Part shown: positions 17,675 through 25,316 of the stretch, in pieces
How the letters are laid out: each line of letters begins with the position of its first letter
Position numbering within the stretch: position 1 is the first letter of the stretch
NCBI GenBank assembly: GCA_964509505.1
Contig: CAZDYP010000018.1
Span: 1 to 42,031, forward strand
DNA from: CAZDYP01 sp964509505
GTDB taxonomy: Bacteria; Chloroflexota; Anaerolineae; JACRMK01
Reading direction: 5' to 3'
Length of the DNA stretch: 42,031 nucleotides
Program-made: the position numbers and the translations under genes
The notes under the pieces: generated by a model
Database searches by the model: none
The model's input: only the letters and a program-made list of their open reading frames with translations
Told to the model about the DNA's origin: nothing

Positions 17675-20667
17675 TGCAACATTGGTTCGTTGGCTTGTTG
17701 GTCAGTTTGTTCGTCGGTTGGCTGATGGGTTCAGCCATAGCAGCTAAAGCCAACGCATTGTCTCATCCCCTCACTAACCAACCCACGGCTGTTCCCCGCG
17801 AGTTTGGCATCACCCTCGACTTGACCTCGCTCAATGCAAGCGAGCGCGCGACATTTTTTCAACAAGCACCAGCGTCGCGCGTACGGTGGGTGCGCCAAGT
17901 CATCGCGTGGCGCACCATCGAGCCTCAGCGCGGCGCATTCACTTGGGCGCGCATGGACGACGCGATCAATGAAGCTTACGAGCGCGGCTATCGTGTGCTC
18001 GCCGTGTTGCAGGACGCGCCTGCGTGGGCGCGCGCGCCATCCACCGCTGCAACGGCGCCGCCGAAAGAATGGCGCGACTTCGGCGCGTTCGCGCGCGCAG
18101 TGGCGACGCGCTATCGCGGCAAAATTGCAGCGTATCAAATTTGGGACGAACCGAACCTCGCCGCGAATTGGGGCGACCAATTTCCCAATGCGCTCGCTTA
18201 TACCGCCTTGTTGCGGGAAGCGGCTATCGTCATCCGTGACGCCGACCCGCAAGCGCGTCTCGTCACGGCTGCGCTTGCGCCGACGACTGAAAACGGGCCA
18301 TTGAATATCGCCGAGCCTGAATTTTTGCAGCGCCTGTATCGCGCAGGCGCGCGCGATTTTTTTGATGCGGTCGGTGCAGAACCGTTCGGCTTTTGGTCAG
18401 ATGCGGATGATCCGCGCGTCGCCGTCAACGTGCTGAATTTCTCGCGCCTCCAATTGTTGCGTGGTGTGATGGTAGCCAATGGCGACGGCGACAAAGCGCT
18501 TTGGGCAACTGCATTCGGTTGGGTCGTCGGCAAGCCCGGCGATTCGCCGTTGGGCGGCGACACCGCCGAGAAACAAACGAGGCGCACACTCCATGCGATT
18601 CGTCGTGCGCGCGACGAGTGGTTATGGTTAGGGCCTTTGATGTTTGCGCGTTGGCAGCCATTGGGTAATGGCGATGCGCGAGAAGGCTTGTCGTTATGGC
18701 AAAGTGATGGCACACCGTCGTTGCTGTGGCAACAGTTCAACGCGCTCACCAACGATTTCAATGTCGCCACTGTTGGACGCTATACCGCCAATGATGCAAG
18801 CGCGACATATTCACAAACGTGGCGCATTACTGCCGATGGCGCAGACATTCCGCAAGGTGACGCCACGCCGCTGGTTATTCGCTTTCGTGGCACGCGCTTC
18901 GACCTCACGGTGCGGCGCGGTATGTATGAAGCAGTGTTGTTCGCGCAAGTGGACGGCGCTCCCGCCAATGCGTTGCCGCGCGATGAACAAGATCGCAGCT
19001 ACGTCGTCCTGTACGATCCGCTCGCGCAAGTCGCCACTGTCACACTGGCGCGCCATCTGAGCGACGATACACACATCGTCGAGCTCATCCCACAGGGCGG
19101 CTGGGGACAATGGGCGCTGGTCGGCTGGAGCGTGATGCGTGAGGAGCATACAGCGTGGTGGTGGCCATGGCTTGGCGCGTTTACGGGCGCGGTATTATTT
19201 TTGATTTTTGATTTTAGATTTTTGATTTTCAATTGGAAAAAGTCCAACGTACGTGTATGGTTTCGCAACTCGCAACTCGCAACTCGTTTCGCGCTTCACG
19301 CTTCACGCTTCACGCTTCACGCTTCACGCTTCACGTCCCTCATCGAGCCATACTCACTACTCATTACTTTTTCCCTTGCCATCCTCATCTACTTCTCGCC
19401 CAACACCTTTCTCTCCTTCGCGCTCATCGCGTTGCTTGCCGTGTGCATTATCTGGCGACTCGACGTTGGGCTCGCGCTCGTCGCGTTCGTCATCCCATTC
19501 TATTTGCAACCCAAGCCGCTCATCGGCGGCGTCTATTCGCTTGTCGAGATTGTGACGTGGCTATGCGTGTTGAGTTTCATCCTGCATTGGATCAAAACCC
19601 AACGGGGCAAGGGCCAAGGGTTGCGAGGTTTTGCCGCCTTGCCATCCCTTCATCCTTTCACCGTTTCATCGTTAGATTGGTGTGTACTCCTCTGGCTCGT
19701 CGCAGGCATCGGCGGCGTTCTGAGCGCGCAAAACTTTGGCGTGGCCAATCGTGAATTGCGCGTCGTGTTTTTGGAGCCCGCCTTGTATTATGGGCTCATT
19801 CGCGCAACGCGTCCCAATGCGATGTTGCTGGTTCATGCGTTTCTGGCGGGCGCCTGTCTCATCTCGCTCAAAGCGCTTGGCGATTGGTTCACCGGCGCGG
19901 ATTTGATCACGGCAGAGGAAGGCATGTTGCGCGCGCGCAGTGTGTATTTCTCGCCGAACAATCTGGCGTTGTATCTCGACCGTGCCGCGCCGCTCGCCAT
20001 GTCGCTCATGTGGTTCAGCGCAGCGCGACGTTGGTGGTATGGTATGGCGAGCATCGTGATGTTGAGCGCCATCTATCTGACTTTCTCAAAAGGTTCGTGG
20101 TTTGTGGCGCTGCCAGCCGCATTGTTGTTAATCGGCGGGTTGCGCGGACGCAAGGTCTTCATCGCTTCGCTCATCGCGTTGGGCGCGCTTGGCGCAGCGC
20201 TCAGCCCCTTCATCGGCGTGGCGCGTTTGCGTCTCGACGCCATCACCAGCGTCTTTCGCGCGCAGTTATGGCAATCCACGCTTGCGATGATTCGTGATTA
20301 TCCCATCACGGGCGTCGGTCTCGACAACTTTCTGTATCTGTATCGCACGCGCTACATTTTGCCAACAGCCTTTGCCGAAGCGAACCTCAGCCATCCACAC
20401 AACCTCTTGCTCGACTTCTGGACACGGTTGGGGTTGCTCGGCGTCGTCTTGCTAGGCGCCTTGCTCATCGCCTTCTGGCGACACGCACTCACCCACTATC
20501 GTCGTCCAAGCGATGAGACAGCGCGTGCTTTGACATTAGGGCTAATGGCGTCTATGCTTGCCGCAGTGGCGCATGGTCTCATTGACAATTCATTTTTTCT
20601 GGTTGACCTTGCGTTTGTATTGATGCTGACGCTGGCTATCTTACAAGTAAAAAGTAATGAGTCATAA
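17665..20667 (+). CDS. Fusion of a clan-A glycosidase-like domain and an O-antigen-ligase-like membrane domain
   Basis: About 1000 residues. After a signal or anchor helix (7-27) a TIM-barrel domain resembling GH39/GH5 follows, with IWDEPNLAANWG (Glu162 in the place of the acid/base of the usual WNEPN). A beta-rich segment leads to a membrane helix near 500. Residues about 512-557 are encoded by heptamer arrays. The rest is polytopic, with the Wzy/WaaL-like region YFSPNNLALYLDRA, a large loop, and GVGLDNFLYLYR followed by SHPHNLLLDFW, typical of O-antigen ligase/polymerase proteins. The protein may join or trim exported polysaccharide. ATG 17665 follows GGAGGGAG and overlaps the lipoprotein gene; ATG 17674 is an alternative. 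The C terminus (VKSNES) lies in another heptamer array. Confidence 0.82.
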   Translation: MAVMQHWFVGLLVSLFVGWLMGSAIAAKANALSHPLTNQPTAVPREFGITLDLTSLNASERATFFQQAPASRVRWVRQVIAWRTIEPQRGAFTWARMDDAINEAYERGYRVLAVLQDAPAWARAPSTAATAPPKEWRDFGAFARAVATRYRGKIAAYQIWDEPNLAANWGDQFPNALAYTALLREAAIVIRDADPQARLVTAALAPTTENGPLNIAEPEFLQRLYRAGARDFFDAVGAEPFGFWSDADDPRVAVNVLNFSRLQLLRGVMVANGDGDKALWATAFGWVVGKPGDSPLGGDTAEKQTRRTLHAIRRARDEWLWLGPLMFARWQPLGNGDAREGLSLWQSDGTPSLLWQQFNALTNDFNVATVGRYTANDASATYSQTWRITADGADIPQGDATPLVIRFRGTRFDLTVRRGMYEAVLFAQVDGAPANALPRDEQDRSYVVLYDPLAQVATVTLARHLSDDTHIVELIPQGGWGQWALVGWSVMREEHTAWWWPWLGAFTGAVLFLIFDFRFLIFNWKKSNVRVWFRNSQLATRFALHASRFTLHASRFTSLIEPYSLLITFSLAILIYFSPNTFLSFALIALLAVCIIWRLDVGLALVAFVIPFYLQPKPLIGGVYSLVEIVTWLCVLSFILHWIKTQRGKGQGLRGFAALPSLHPFTVSSLDWCVLLWLVAGIGGVLSAQNFGVANRELRVVFLEPALYYGLIRATRPNAMLLVHAFLAGACLISLKALGDWFTGADLITAEEGMLRARSVYFSPNNLALYLDRAAPLAMSLMWFSAARRWWYGMASIVMLSAIYLTFSKGSWFVALPAALLLIGGLRGRKVFIASLIALGALGAALSPFIGVARLRLDAITSVFRAQLWQSTLAMIRDYPITGVGLDNFLYLYRTRYILPTAFAEANLSHPHNLLLDFWTRLGLLGVVLLGALLIAFWRHALTHYRRPSDETARALTLGLMASMLAAVAHGLIDNSFFLVDLAFVLMLTLAILQVKSNES
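19198..19334 (+). repeat. Three successive heptamer arrays inside the fusion gene
   Basis: TTTTTGA-type units, five in exact phase (19198-19232); CGCAACT, three copies (19264-19284); GCTTCAC, six perfect copies (19293-19334) preceded by one imperfect copy. They encode the linker after the first membrane helix (FLIFDFRFLIF, then SQLATRF and HASRFTLHASRF). The reading frame passes through intact. Confidence 0.9.
19598..19672 (+). repeat. Probable second heptamer-derived insert in the fusion gene
   Basis: AAGGGCC-AAGGGTT units and then TTCATCC/TTTCACC-like units encode a polar loop (QRGKGQGLRGFAALPSLHPFTVSS) between two membrane helices. The units are degenerate, so this is less certain than the arrays at 19198-19334. 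Confidence 0.45.
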
Positions 20668-20708
20668 GTAATTGGCGATGGCAATTTCTTATGACTCATT
20701 ACTCATTT
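20646..20708. repeat. Heptamer array with inverted halves (AGTAATG type), 9 units
   Basis: Nine units in constant 7-base phase. AGTAATGAGTCATAAG (20653-20668) pairs perfectly over 16 bp with 20688-20703. The left end overlaps the last codons and stop of the fusion gene. It could act as a transcript-end hairpin before the epimerase gene, but has no T run. Confidence 0.85.
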
Positions 20709-20735
20709 CTGTATTGACCTCAAGGAGTAGTAACT

Positions 20736-21674
20736 ATGCGTGTCGTAATCACAGGCGGCGCGGGCTTCATCGGCTCACATTTGTGTGACCGTTTCTTGGC
20801 GGAAGGGCATACTGTCGTGGCGATGGACAATCTCATTACGGGCAACATAGACAACATCGCGCACTTAGCGGGCCACGAGCGGTTTCGTTTCATCAAGCAA
20901 GATGTGACCGAATACATTTTCATTGATGGGCCCGTGGATGTGGTGATGCACTTCGCGTCGCCCGCGAGTCCGAAATCGTACATGGAGTTGCCGATTCAGA
21001 CGTTGAAGGTTGGGGCGTTGGGCACACACAAAACACTCGGTCTCGCGCGCGCGAAGAAGGCAAAATATTTTCTCGCCTCCACCTCCGAAGTCTATGGCGA
21101 TCCGAAGGTACATCCGCAGCCCGAATCGTATTGGGGCAACGTCAACCCCATTGGTCCGCGCGGCGTCTATGACGAAGCCAAACGTTTCGCGGAGTCCATG
21201 GTGATGGCGTATCATCGTTTTCACGGGTTGGATACGCGCATCGTGCGTATCTTCAACAGCTATGGGCCTCGTCTCGCATTGGACGATGGGCGCGTCGTAC
21301 CGAACTTCATCGGGCAAGCCATTCGCAACGAACCGCTGACCGTGTACGGCGATGGGCAACAGACGCGCTCGTTCTGTTATGTGTCTGATTTGGTCGAGGG
21401 CATCTACCGTTTGCTCATGTCCAATGAACACGAACCTGTCAATCTTGGCACAGCGCATGAGATGACCATCCTCGCCTTCGCGCAACTCATCAACGAAATC
21501 GCCGAGAACCGCGGCGGCATCGTCTTCAAAAACGCGCGTAGCGCCGACGACCCCCAAGTACGCAAGCCCGATCTGACGAAAGCGAAAACGCTCTTACAGT
21601 GGGAAGCGAAAGTGCCGATTGACGAAGGACTGCGCCGCACGATTGAGTCGTTCAAGCCGCGCATCAAACGCTAA
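20736..21674 (+). CDS. NAD-dependent epimerase, UDP-glucuronate decarboxylase (UDP-xylose synthase)-like
   Basis: 312 residues, extended short-chain dehydrogenase fold. TGGAGFIGSH (6-15) binds NAD; the SPASPKSY segment (75-82), STSEVYG (115-121) and NPIGPRGVYDEAKR (137-150, with catalytic Tyr145 and Lys149) match the UXS group, which converts UDP-glucuronate to UDP-xylose in the cytosol. The C-terminal RSFCYVSDLVEGI and RKPDLTKAKTLLQW are also typical. AAGGAG stands eight bases before ATG 20736. Its position after the polysaccharide-ligase-like gene suggests it supplies a sugar nucleotide for envelope glycan. A UDP-glucose 4-epimerase activity is less likely given SPASP. Confidence 0.88.
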   Translation: MRVVITGGAGFIGSHLCDRFLAEGHTVVAMDNLITGNIDNIAHLAGHERFRFIKQDVTEYIFIDGPVDVVMHFASPASPKSYMELPIQTLKVGALGTHKTLGLARAKKAKYFLASTSEVYGDPKVHPQPESYWGNVNPIGPRGVYDEAKRFAESMVMAYHRFHGLDTRIVRIFNSYGPRLALDDGRVVPNFIGQAIRNEPLTVYGDGQQTRSFCYVSDLVEGIYRLLMSNEHEPVNLGTAHEMTILAFAQLINEIAENRGGIVFKNARSADDPQVRKPDLTKAKTLLQWEAKVPIDEGLRRTIESFKPRIKR

Positions 21675-21681
21675 TACAAGG

Positions 21682-21779
21682 GTCAAGTGCCAAGTGTCGG
21701 GTGTCACGCGATACTTGGCGCTTAGCGCATGACACTTGACACGTTGGCGCCGAGCGCTTGACACCTGACACCTGACCTC
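21682..21779. repeat. Heptamer array (GTCAAGT type), 14 units with inverted halves
   Basis: Ninety-eight bases, exactly fourteen 7-base units in unbroken phase. The first units are of GTCAAGT type and later ones of the complementary GACACTT/TGACACC type. The array begins 7 bases after the epimerase stop. Its last units contain the -35 box of the promoter at 21765-21793. Confidence 0.85.
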
Positions 21780-21793
21780 ATTGAGGTTATAAT
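21765..21793 (+). promoter_or_regulatory. Promoter of the candidate small RNA / SPFH leader
   Basis: CTGACA (21765-21770) and a perfect TATAAT (21788-21793) are 17 bases apart. Transcription would start around 21800, at the first base of the stem that closes the RNA at 21799-21921. The -35 is part of a heptamer unit. Confidence 0.7.
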
Positions 21794-21798
21794 TGCTG

Positions 21799-21921
21799 CA
21801 GGCCCCGGCCAGCAAGGAGCGAATGGCCATCAGGTAACGCCACCATCCATTGCGAGAATGGGTCGGCGCTGCTCATCTGAAAATTCGTCCTCCACATGGG
21901 CTTGGCTACGGGGCCTGCGTA
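21799..21921 (+). ncRNA. Candidate structured RNA, about 123 nt, rod-shaped
   Basis: The ends GCAGGCCCC and GGGGCCTGC pair perfectly. Inside, GCCAGC/GCTTGGC, GGAGCGAAT/ATTCGTCC (one bulge), TCAG/CTGA, CGCC/GGCG and the apical CCATT-GCGAG-AATGG nest in order, giving a long irregular hairpin. A strong promoter starts transcription at its 5' end. I could not match it to SRP RNA (no GGAAGGAAGCAGC-like block), tmRNA, RNase P or a known riboswitch; a 6S-like RNA is possible. It could also be a cis-acting leader, since the SPFH gene starts 105 bases downstream. No T-run terminator follows it. Confidence 0.5.
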
Positions 21922-22026
21922 TTAGTCGAACAGTGAAATTAGTTCGCGCAAGGGGTATGGGACAAATTTTTAATTTGTTCATGTGGCAAATCGCAAACCT
22001 GCCCTACCGCTAGTGTGAGGTGAACC

Positions 22027-22908
22027 ATGCCTGTCAATAAGCGTTGGTTCTACGACGAAGTAATTGTCTATGACACGCATCGCGTCTTGTGGTACGAAGA
22101 CGGCATGCTGAAGAAAGTGTTGGAGCCGGGACGCTACATCGCGCCTCGCCCGTTGAACTTCGGATTCATTCGGTTGCCGCTCATCCATACGGCATGGGTG
22201 GATATTCGCGAGCGCGACTTGACCATCAAAGGGCAAGAGATTCTCACCGCCGACAAAGTGGCGATTCGCGTGAGCATCATCGTGCGCTTTCGGGTGACGG
22301 ACCCGCGCGCCGTGGTCCATCAAGTCGAGCATTACGAAGAGCGTCTCTACACCGACGTGCAACTCGCGGCGCGCCGCTCGTTGGCGGCGACGAAACTCGA
22401 AGAAATTTTGACGGACCGCAATCGTTTGAGCGAAGACATTCTGCGCGATATGAAAGGTTCAGCCAGCGTGTATGGGGTCGAGATTTTGCGTGCGGATGTG
22501 AAAGACCTCATCTTCCCCGGCAACTTGCAGGAAATCATGAACCGCGTGTTGGCGGCGGAGCGTATGGCAGAAGCGCAATTGATAGATGCGCGCACCCAAG
22601 CCGAAGTGCAACTGATCGAGGCGCAAACGAAAGCGGAGGCGCGTCGTTTTGAATCGGAAGCGCAAGCCGCGGCGCAACGATTGACCGCGCAGAGCGAAGC
22701 CGAGATTCAGCAGCTCAAAACCGAAGCCGACATCCGCGCCTTGCGCGAGCGCGAACAAGCGGCGCAAGCCTACACCACACACCCTGCGCTGTTGCGCTTG
22801 CTGGAGCTGGAGACGTTGCGTGACTTGTCGCGCACGGCGAATGCGCGCATTTACATTAGCTTTGATAAATTCACTAAGCCAGGCGCGGATGAGCAGGATG
22901 AGGGTTAA
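22027..22908 (+). CDS. SPFH / band 7 domain protein (slipin-like)
   Basis: 293 residues. Residues about 10-185 form a band-7/SPFH domain (LEPGRYIAPRP, VDIRERDLTIKGQEILTADKVAIRVS, DRNRLSEDILRDM, YGVEILRADVKDL), and 185-255 a charged Ala/Glu/Gln-rich coiled coil. The C terminus is short. Such proteins form ring or cage scaffolds at the membrane and modulate membrane proteases or stress responses. Unusually there is no N-terminal membrane helix, so attachment must be peripheral or through partners. The GAGGTGA site five bases before ATG 22027 supports the start. No NfeD partner is adjacent. It converges on the amidase gene at the terminator that follows. Confidence 0.88.
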   Translation: MPVNKRWFYDEVIVYDTHRVLWYEDGMLKKVLEPGRYIAPRPLNFGFIRLPLIHTAWVDIRERDLTIKGQEILTADKVAIRVSIIVRFRVTDPRAVVHQVEHYEERLYTDVQLAARRSLAATKLEEILTDRNRLSEDILRDMKGSASVYGVEILRADVKDLIFPGNLQEIMNRVLAAERMAEAQLIDARTQAEVQLIEAQTKAEARRFESEAQAAAQRLTAQSEAEIQQLKTEADIRALREREQAAQAYTTHPALLRLLELETLRDLSRTANARIYISFDKFTKPGADEQDEG

Positions 22909-22953
22909 TCCTCGGTCATTCCTCCAAGCAGAGCGGTATAAAGCAAGCACACA

Positions 22954-22982
22954 AAACCCGGGGTCAAGGCGACCCCGGGTTT
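22954..22982. terminator. Bidirectional terminator between SPFH and amidase genes
   Basis: A perfect 12-bp GC-rich stem (AAACCCGGGGTC 22954-22965 with 22971-22982) and 5-base loop stands between two convergent genes, about 45 bases after one stop and 20 before the other. T/A runs are short on both sides. Confidence 0.8.
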
Positions 22983-23001
22983 CTCATTTCCCAATTTTGA
23001 A

Positions 23002-23778
23002 TTACTTCCGATTCAAAAAACACCGTATCCCTTCCGCCACCCCCCGCGCTGCCACGTCGCTTCGTTGCACCAACAGCTCTTGGTCGTCGCGCAAGAATCC
23101 GAGCTCGATGATGACGCCGGGTGTGGACGGCGCAATCTCACGCAAGGCGTGATATTCCTGCATATCAGCTGTGATCGAAGCGCGATGCTCGACCAACCCT
23201 GTCGCCGCCGCATATTGCTCGCGCAAACAGCTCACGAAACGATCTTCTTCGGCAGGCACGGCGCTATAAACCAAACGCGCGACCTTGAAACCTGTCGCCC
23301 CTTTGAGGCACGAATCCACGTGAATCGCGATGAGCGCGCGCGCATAGTAGCCCGCCAAACGACGATCAAATTCGCCTAACAGTTCGACAGGCAGCTTGTC
23401 CTTCTCACGCAACGCAGCGGCGACCTTGTTTGCCACATCCCACGTGATGTCGGCCTCTTTGACGAGCGTCGGCTCTGCGCAGACCGCGCCAGGATCAGGC
23501 ACGCCCGACAAATCGCGCGTCGTCACGCCATTGGAAACTTTCACGCGATTGTGTCCCGCAATAATGCCGATGCGGCTCAACGCGAGCGGCGTGTTACGAT
23601 TCGTTGCGCTAACTGTGGGGGTTGCGATAATGGGTGTGGGCGTGGTTGTGAAGGTGAACAAATGGATGGAGTTTAGTTGTGTGGCAAGCGCGCCGCATGT
23701 CCACACGCTCAAAGCAGCGACGAGCAACCAGCCCCAAACGCGCCCCCAGTCATTGCCACGCCGTCGGGGTTTCGCCAT
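23002..23778 (-). CDS. N-acetylmuramoyl-L-alanine amidase (Amidase_3), membrane-anchored
   Basis: About 258 residues. A positively charged start (MAKPRRRGNDWGR) and membrane helix (14-34) place the domain outside the cytoplasm, with a short Thr/Pro linker (45-57). The amidase_3 zinc motifs are IIAGHNR (His76), the Glu of VKEAD (108), AIHVDSC (His153) and the catalytic Glu225 of VIIELGFLRDD. The enzyme cleaves the amide bond between N-acetylmuramate and the stem peptide. Compared with typical AmiC-like domains it has three extra Cys. The start is uncertain: ATG 23778 gives a sensible anchor, but no ribosome site precedes it and the frame is open to 23862. Probably last gene of the minus-strand series. 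Confidence 0.85.
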   Translation of the reverse strand: MAKPRRRGNDWGRVWGWLLVAALSVWTCGALATQLNSIHLFTFTTTPTPIIATPTVSATNRNTPLALSRIGIIAGHNRVKVSNGVTTRDLSGVPDPGAVCAEPTLVKEADITWDVANKVAAALREKDKLPVELLGEFDRRLAGYYARALIAIHVDSCLKGATGFKVARLVYSAVPAEEDRFVSCLREQYAAATGLVEHRASITADMQEYHALREIAPSTPGVIIELGFLRDDQELLVQRSDVAARGVAEGIRCFLNRK

Positions 23779-23862
23779 GCGATACGGTTCGTGCGCTGAG
23801 GAACCTTGCTTACGTTGTTTCACCAGCGATGTTCCGATGAGGGGATAGGGGCAATAAGGCAA

Positions 23863-23960
23863 TCAGTGGGCAGCGAACAATGCGCCATGAGCAGTAACCA
23901 GAATGTAGTGAACCGTGCTGCCCACTTACTGATAACTGAACACTGTCTGCTGTTCACTGC
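23863..23960. repeat. Heptamer array (CAGT/ACTG type), 7 + 7 units
   Basis: Ninety-eight bases in strict 7-base phase: seven units centred on CAGT or close variants, then seven centred on ACTG. AGTGGGCAGC pairs perfectly with GCTGCCCACT further on. The last unit covers the stop codon of the acetyltransferase gene. Confidence 0.8.
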
Positions 23961-24958
23961 AACGGCAGCGCCATGAAATCGAGCGCGCGTGTTTCGTGTA
24001 AGCCGTGCGCGCGTAAGCGCTCTGCCAAAACAGTGTGCGTAGATGGGATGTAAAACGTGGCGCGGCGCGAGGCATAGCGATTGAGTTGTTGCGCGAGATA
24101 AGCCAACACCGCGTCCTCAACATGTCCACGCGATGTCTCTGCGATGACGACGCCGATGCGATGCGTCACCCAGCCCAACTGCATGCGCATGACGATGCCG
24201 CCGATGACCTGTGACGCGCGCGCTTCGAGGATGGCGTGCGTGGTCGTTTGCGCGCCATCCAAAAAATTCGTCAACGTCGTCCACCACGAGTTCTGATGCG
24301 GATGGTTGAATAAGCCTGCGTGAGCGAAGCGATAGCTGCGCAAAGCAGGAAACAGGGGCGCCGTGGCGAGTTTACGCACTTGCAGCCATTGCTCGCGCGT
24401 CGGAGGCGCAATGCGTAGTTCGTGTCCCGCTTCGGGCAGCCGCGGCAACACTGCGCCGCCATACTCACAGACTTGTTCGAGCCAGTGAAAACCGATTTGT
24501 TCATACAACTGACGCGCGCCAAAATTCTCGCGCTCCACTTGCAACGCTAAATGCGTGCCGCCATGTTGCCGCGCCATCTGTATAGACAGCTCGACGAGCG
24601 CGCGCGCGATGCCGCGTCGCCGATAATTGGGATGCACAGCAACGTTGCTCAAGAGCCACACGCGCTTCTGTCCGCCAACTAAGCTGAGCGTTGCGTTGCC
24701 CACGATTTTGCCGTTTTCCGTCCACACATAGCCCAGCATGTGATCAGCCGCATCACCGCCGAACAACGCGGCTGCGCTGAACAACACGCCATCAATCCAA
24801 TTGAGCCACGCCCAATCGGGCAATAAGGGCAGTGAGGTCCAGCTAGCCTCCGATTGAAACGCGACGCGCATCAACTGTGCGACGCCGTTCCAATCGCGGA
24901 AGGGATTCATGGCGCGGGGGCCACTGGTTGGTTGAACTGCGCGTGAGACGGTAACCAT
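23954..24958 (-). CDS. GNAT-family N-acetyltransferase, probable two-domain protein
   Basis: About 334 residues. The first GNAT domain (about 1-170) has a clear acetyl-CoA motif A, LLSNVAVHPNYRRRGIARALVEL (103-125; RRGIA contacts the pyrophosphate), and the YEQIGF motif B. Residues 185-334 resemble a second, degenerate GNAT fold without a pyrophosphate loop (HAILEARASQVIGGIV). The acyl acceptor is unknown; proteins like this acetylate small amines or protein N termini. ATG 24958 was chosen over a GTG at 24982, on a weak GGGA upstream. The stop lies inside a heptamer array and another array lies just upstream of the start. Confidence 0.82.
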   Translation of the reverse strand: MVTVSRAVQPTSGPRAMNPFRDWNGVAQLMRVAFQSEASWTSLPLLPDWAWLNWIDGVLFSAAALFGGDAADHMLGYVWTENGKIVGNATLSLVGGQKRVWLLSNVAVHPNYRRRGIARALVELSIQMARQHGGTHLALQVERENFGARQLYEQIGFHWLEQVCEYGGAVLPRLPEAGHELRIAPPTREQWLQVRKLATAPLFPALRSYRFAHAGLFNHPHQNSWWTTLTNFLDGAQTTTHAILEARASQVIGGIVMRMQLGWVTHRIGVVIAETSRGHVEDAVLAYLAQQLNRYASRRATFYIPSTHTVLAERLRAHGLHETRALDFMALPLQ

Positions 24959-24983
24959 GTTGGTCCCATCAATCCATAACACG

Positions 24984-25055
24984 TGGAACGTGAAACGTGA
25001 AGCGTGGTCTGAACGCTACGTTTCACGCTTCGCGCTTCACGTTTCACGCTTCACG
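24984..25055. repeat. Heptamer array (GTGAAAC/GCTTCAC type) with inverted halves
   Basis: GTGGAAC, GTGAAAC, GTGAAGC on the left and GTTTCAC, GCTTCGC, GCTTCAC, GTTTCAC, GCTTCAC on the right, around a short spacer. The unit is the same family as the GCTTCAC array in the fusion gene and the array at the thiB start. It fills the gap between two minus-strand genes. Confidence 0.88.
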
Positions 25056-25056
25056 T

Positions 25057-25248
25057 TCATTCCAAATTGATAATCCACACACACAAACCTGCCAGCACCA
25101 TCGTCGCGACGACGAGCGCAGCGCGCTGAGATAATTCTAGCGGCACGTCTTTCGAGGCGATGAGCAACAAGCTGACCATGCCAATCGCCAAAAAAATCCA
25201 CGACCACAAACGCGGATGTGCTTCAAAGCGGTCTCGCCAATTTTGCAT
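25057..25248 (-). CDS. Small membrane protein, 63 residues, function unknown
   Basis: Two hydrophobic helices (about 14-32, LWSWIFLAIGMVSLLLIAS, and 42-61, ALVVATMVLAGLCVWIINL) separated by a short polar loop, with a basic N terminus (MQNWRDRFEAHPR) predicted inside. The start is supported by GGAG six bases before ATG 25248. No family is recognised. It sits between the two acetyltransferase genes, separated from each by a repeat element. Confidence 0.7.
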   Translation of the reverse strand: MQNWRDRFEAHPRLWSWIFLAIGMVSLLLIASKDVPLELSQRAALVVATMVLAGLCVWIINLE

Positions 25249-25273
25249 GAATGCTCCATCAATCGGATGAGAC

Positions 25274-25306
25274 AGACCTCACAGGTTTTGGAAACCTGTG
25301 AGGTCT
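25274..25306. repeat. Perfect palindrome of the AGACCTC family (copy 1)
   Basis: AGACCTCACAGGTTT and its exact complement form a 15-bp stem around a TGG loop. A second copy lies at 41453-41485. It stands in the gap between two minus-strand genes and may terminate transcription of the upstream one. Confidence 0.9.
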
Positions 25307-25316
25307 TGACCCAACA

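Noticed and set aside
20865..21557. A 230-codon open frame on the minus strand
   Set aside because: Antisense to the epimerase gene; no domain and no ribosome site.
21799..21921. SRP RNA, tmRNA or RNase P RNA
   Set aside because: None of the conserved blocks of these RNAs (SRP loop, tmRNA tag frame, RNase P GAGGAAAGTCC-type block) could be found on either strand.
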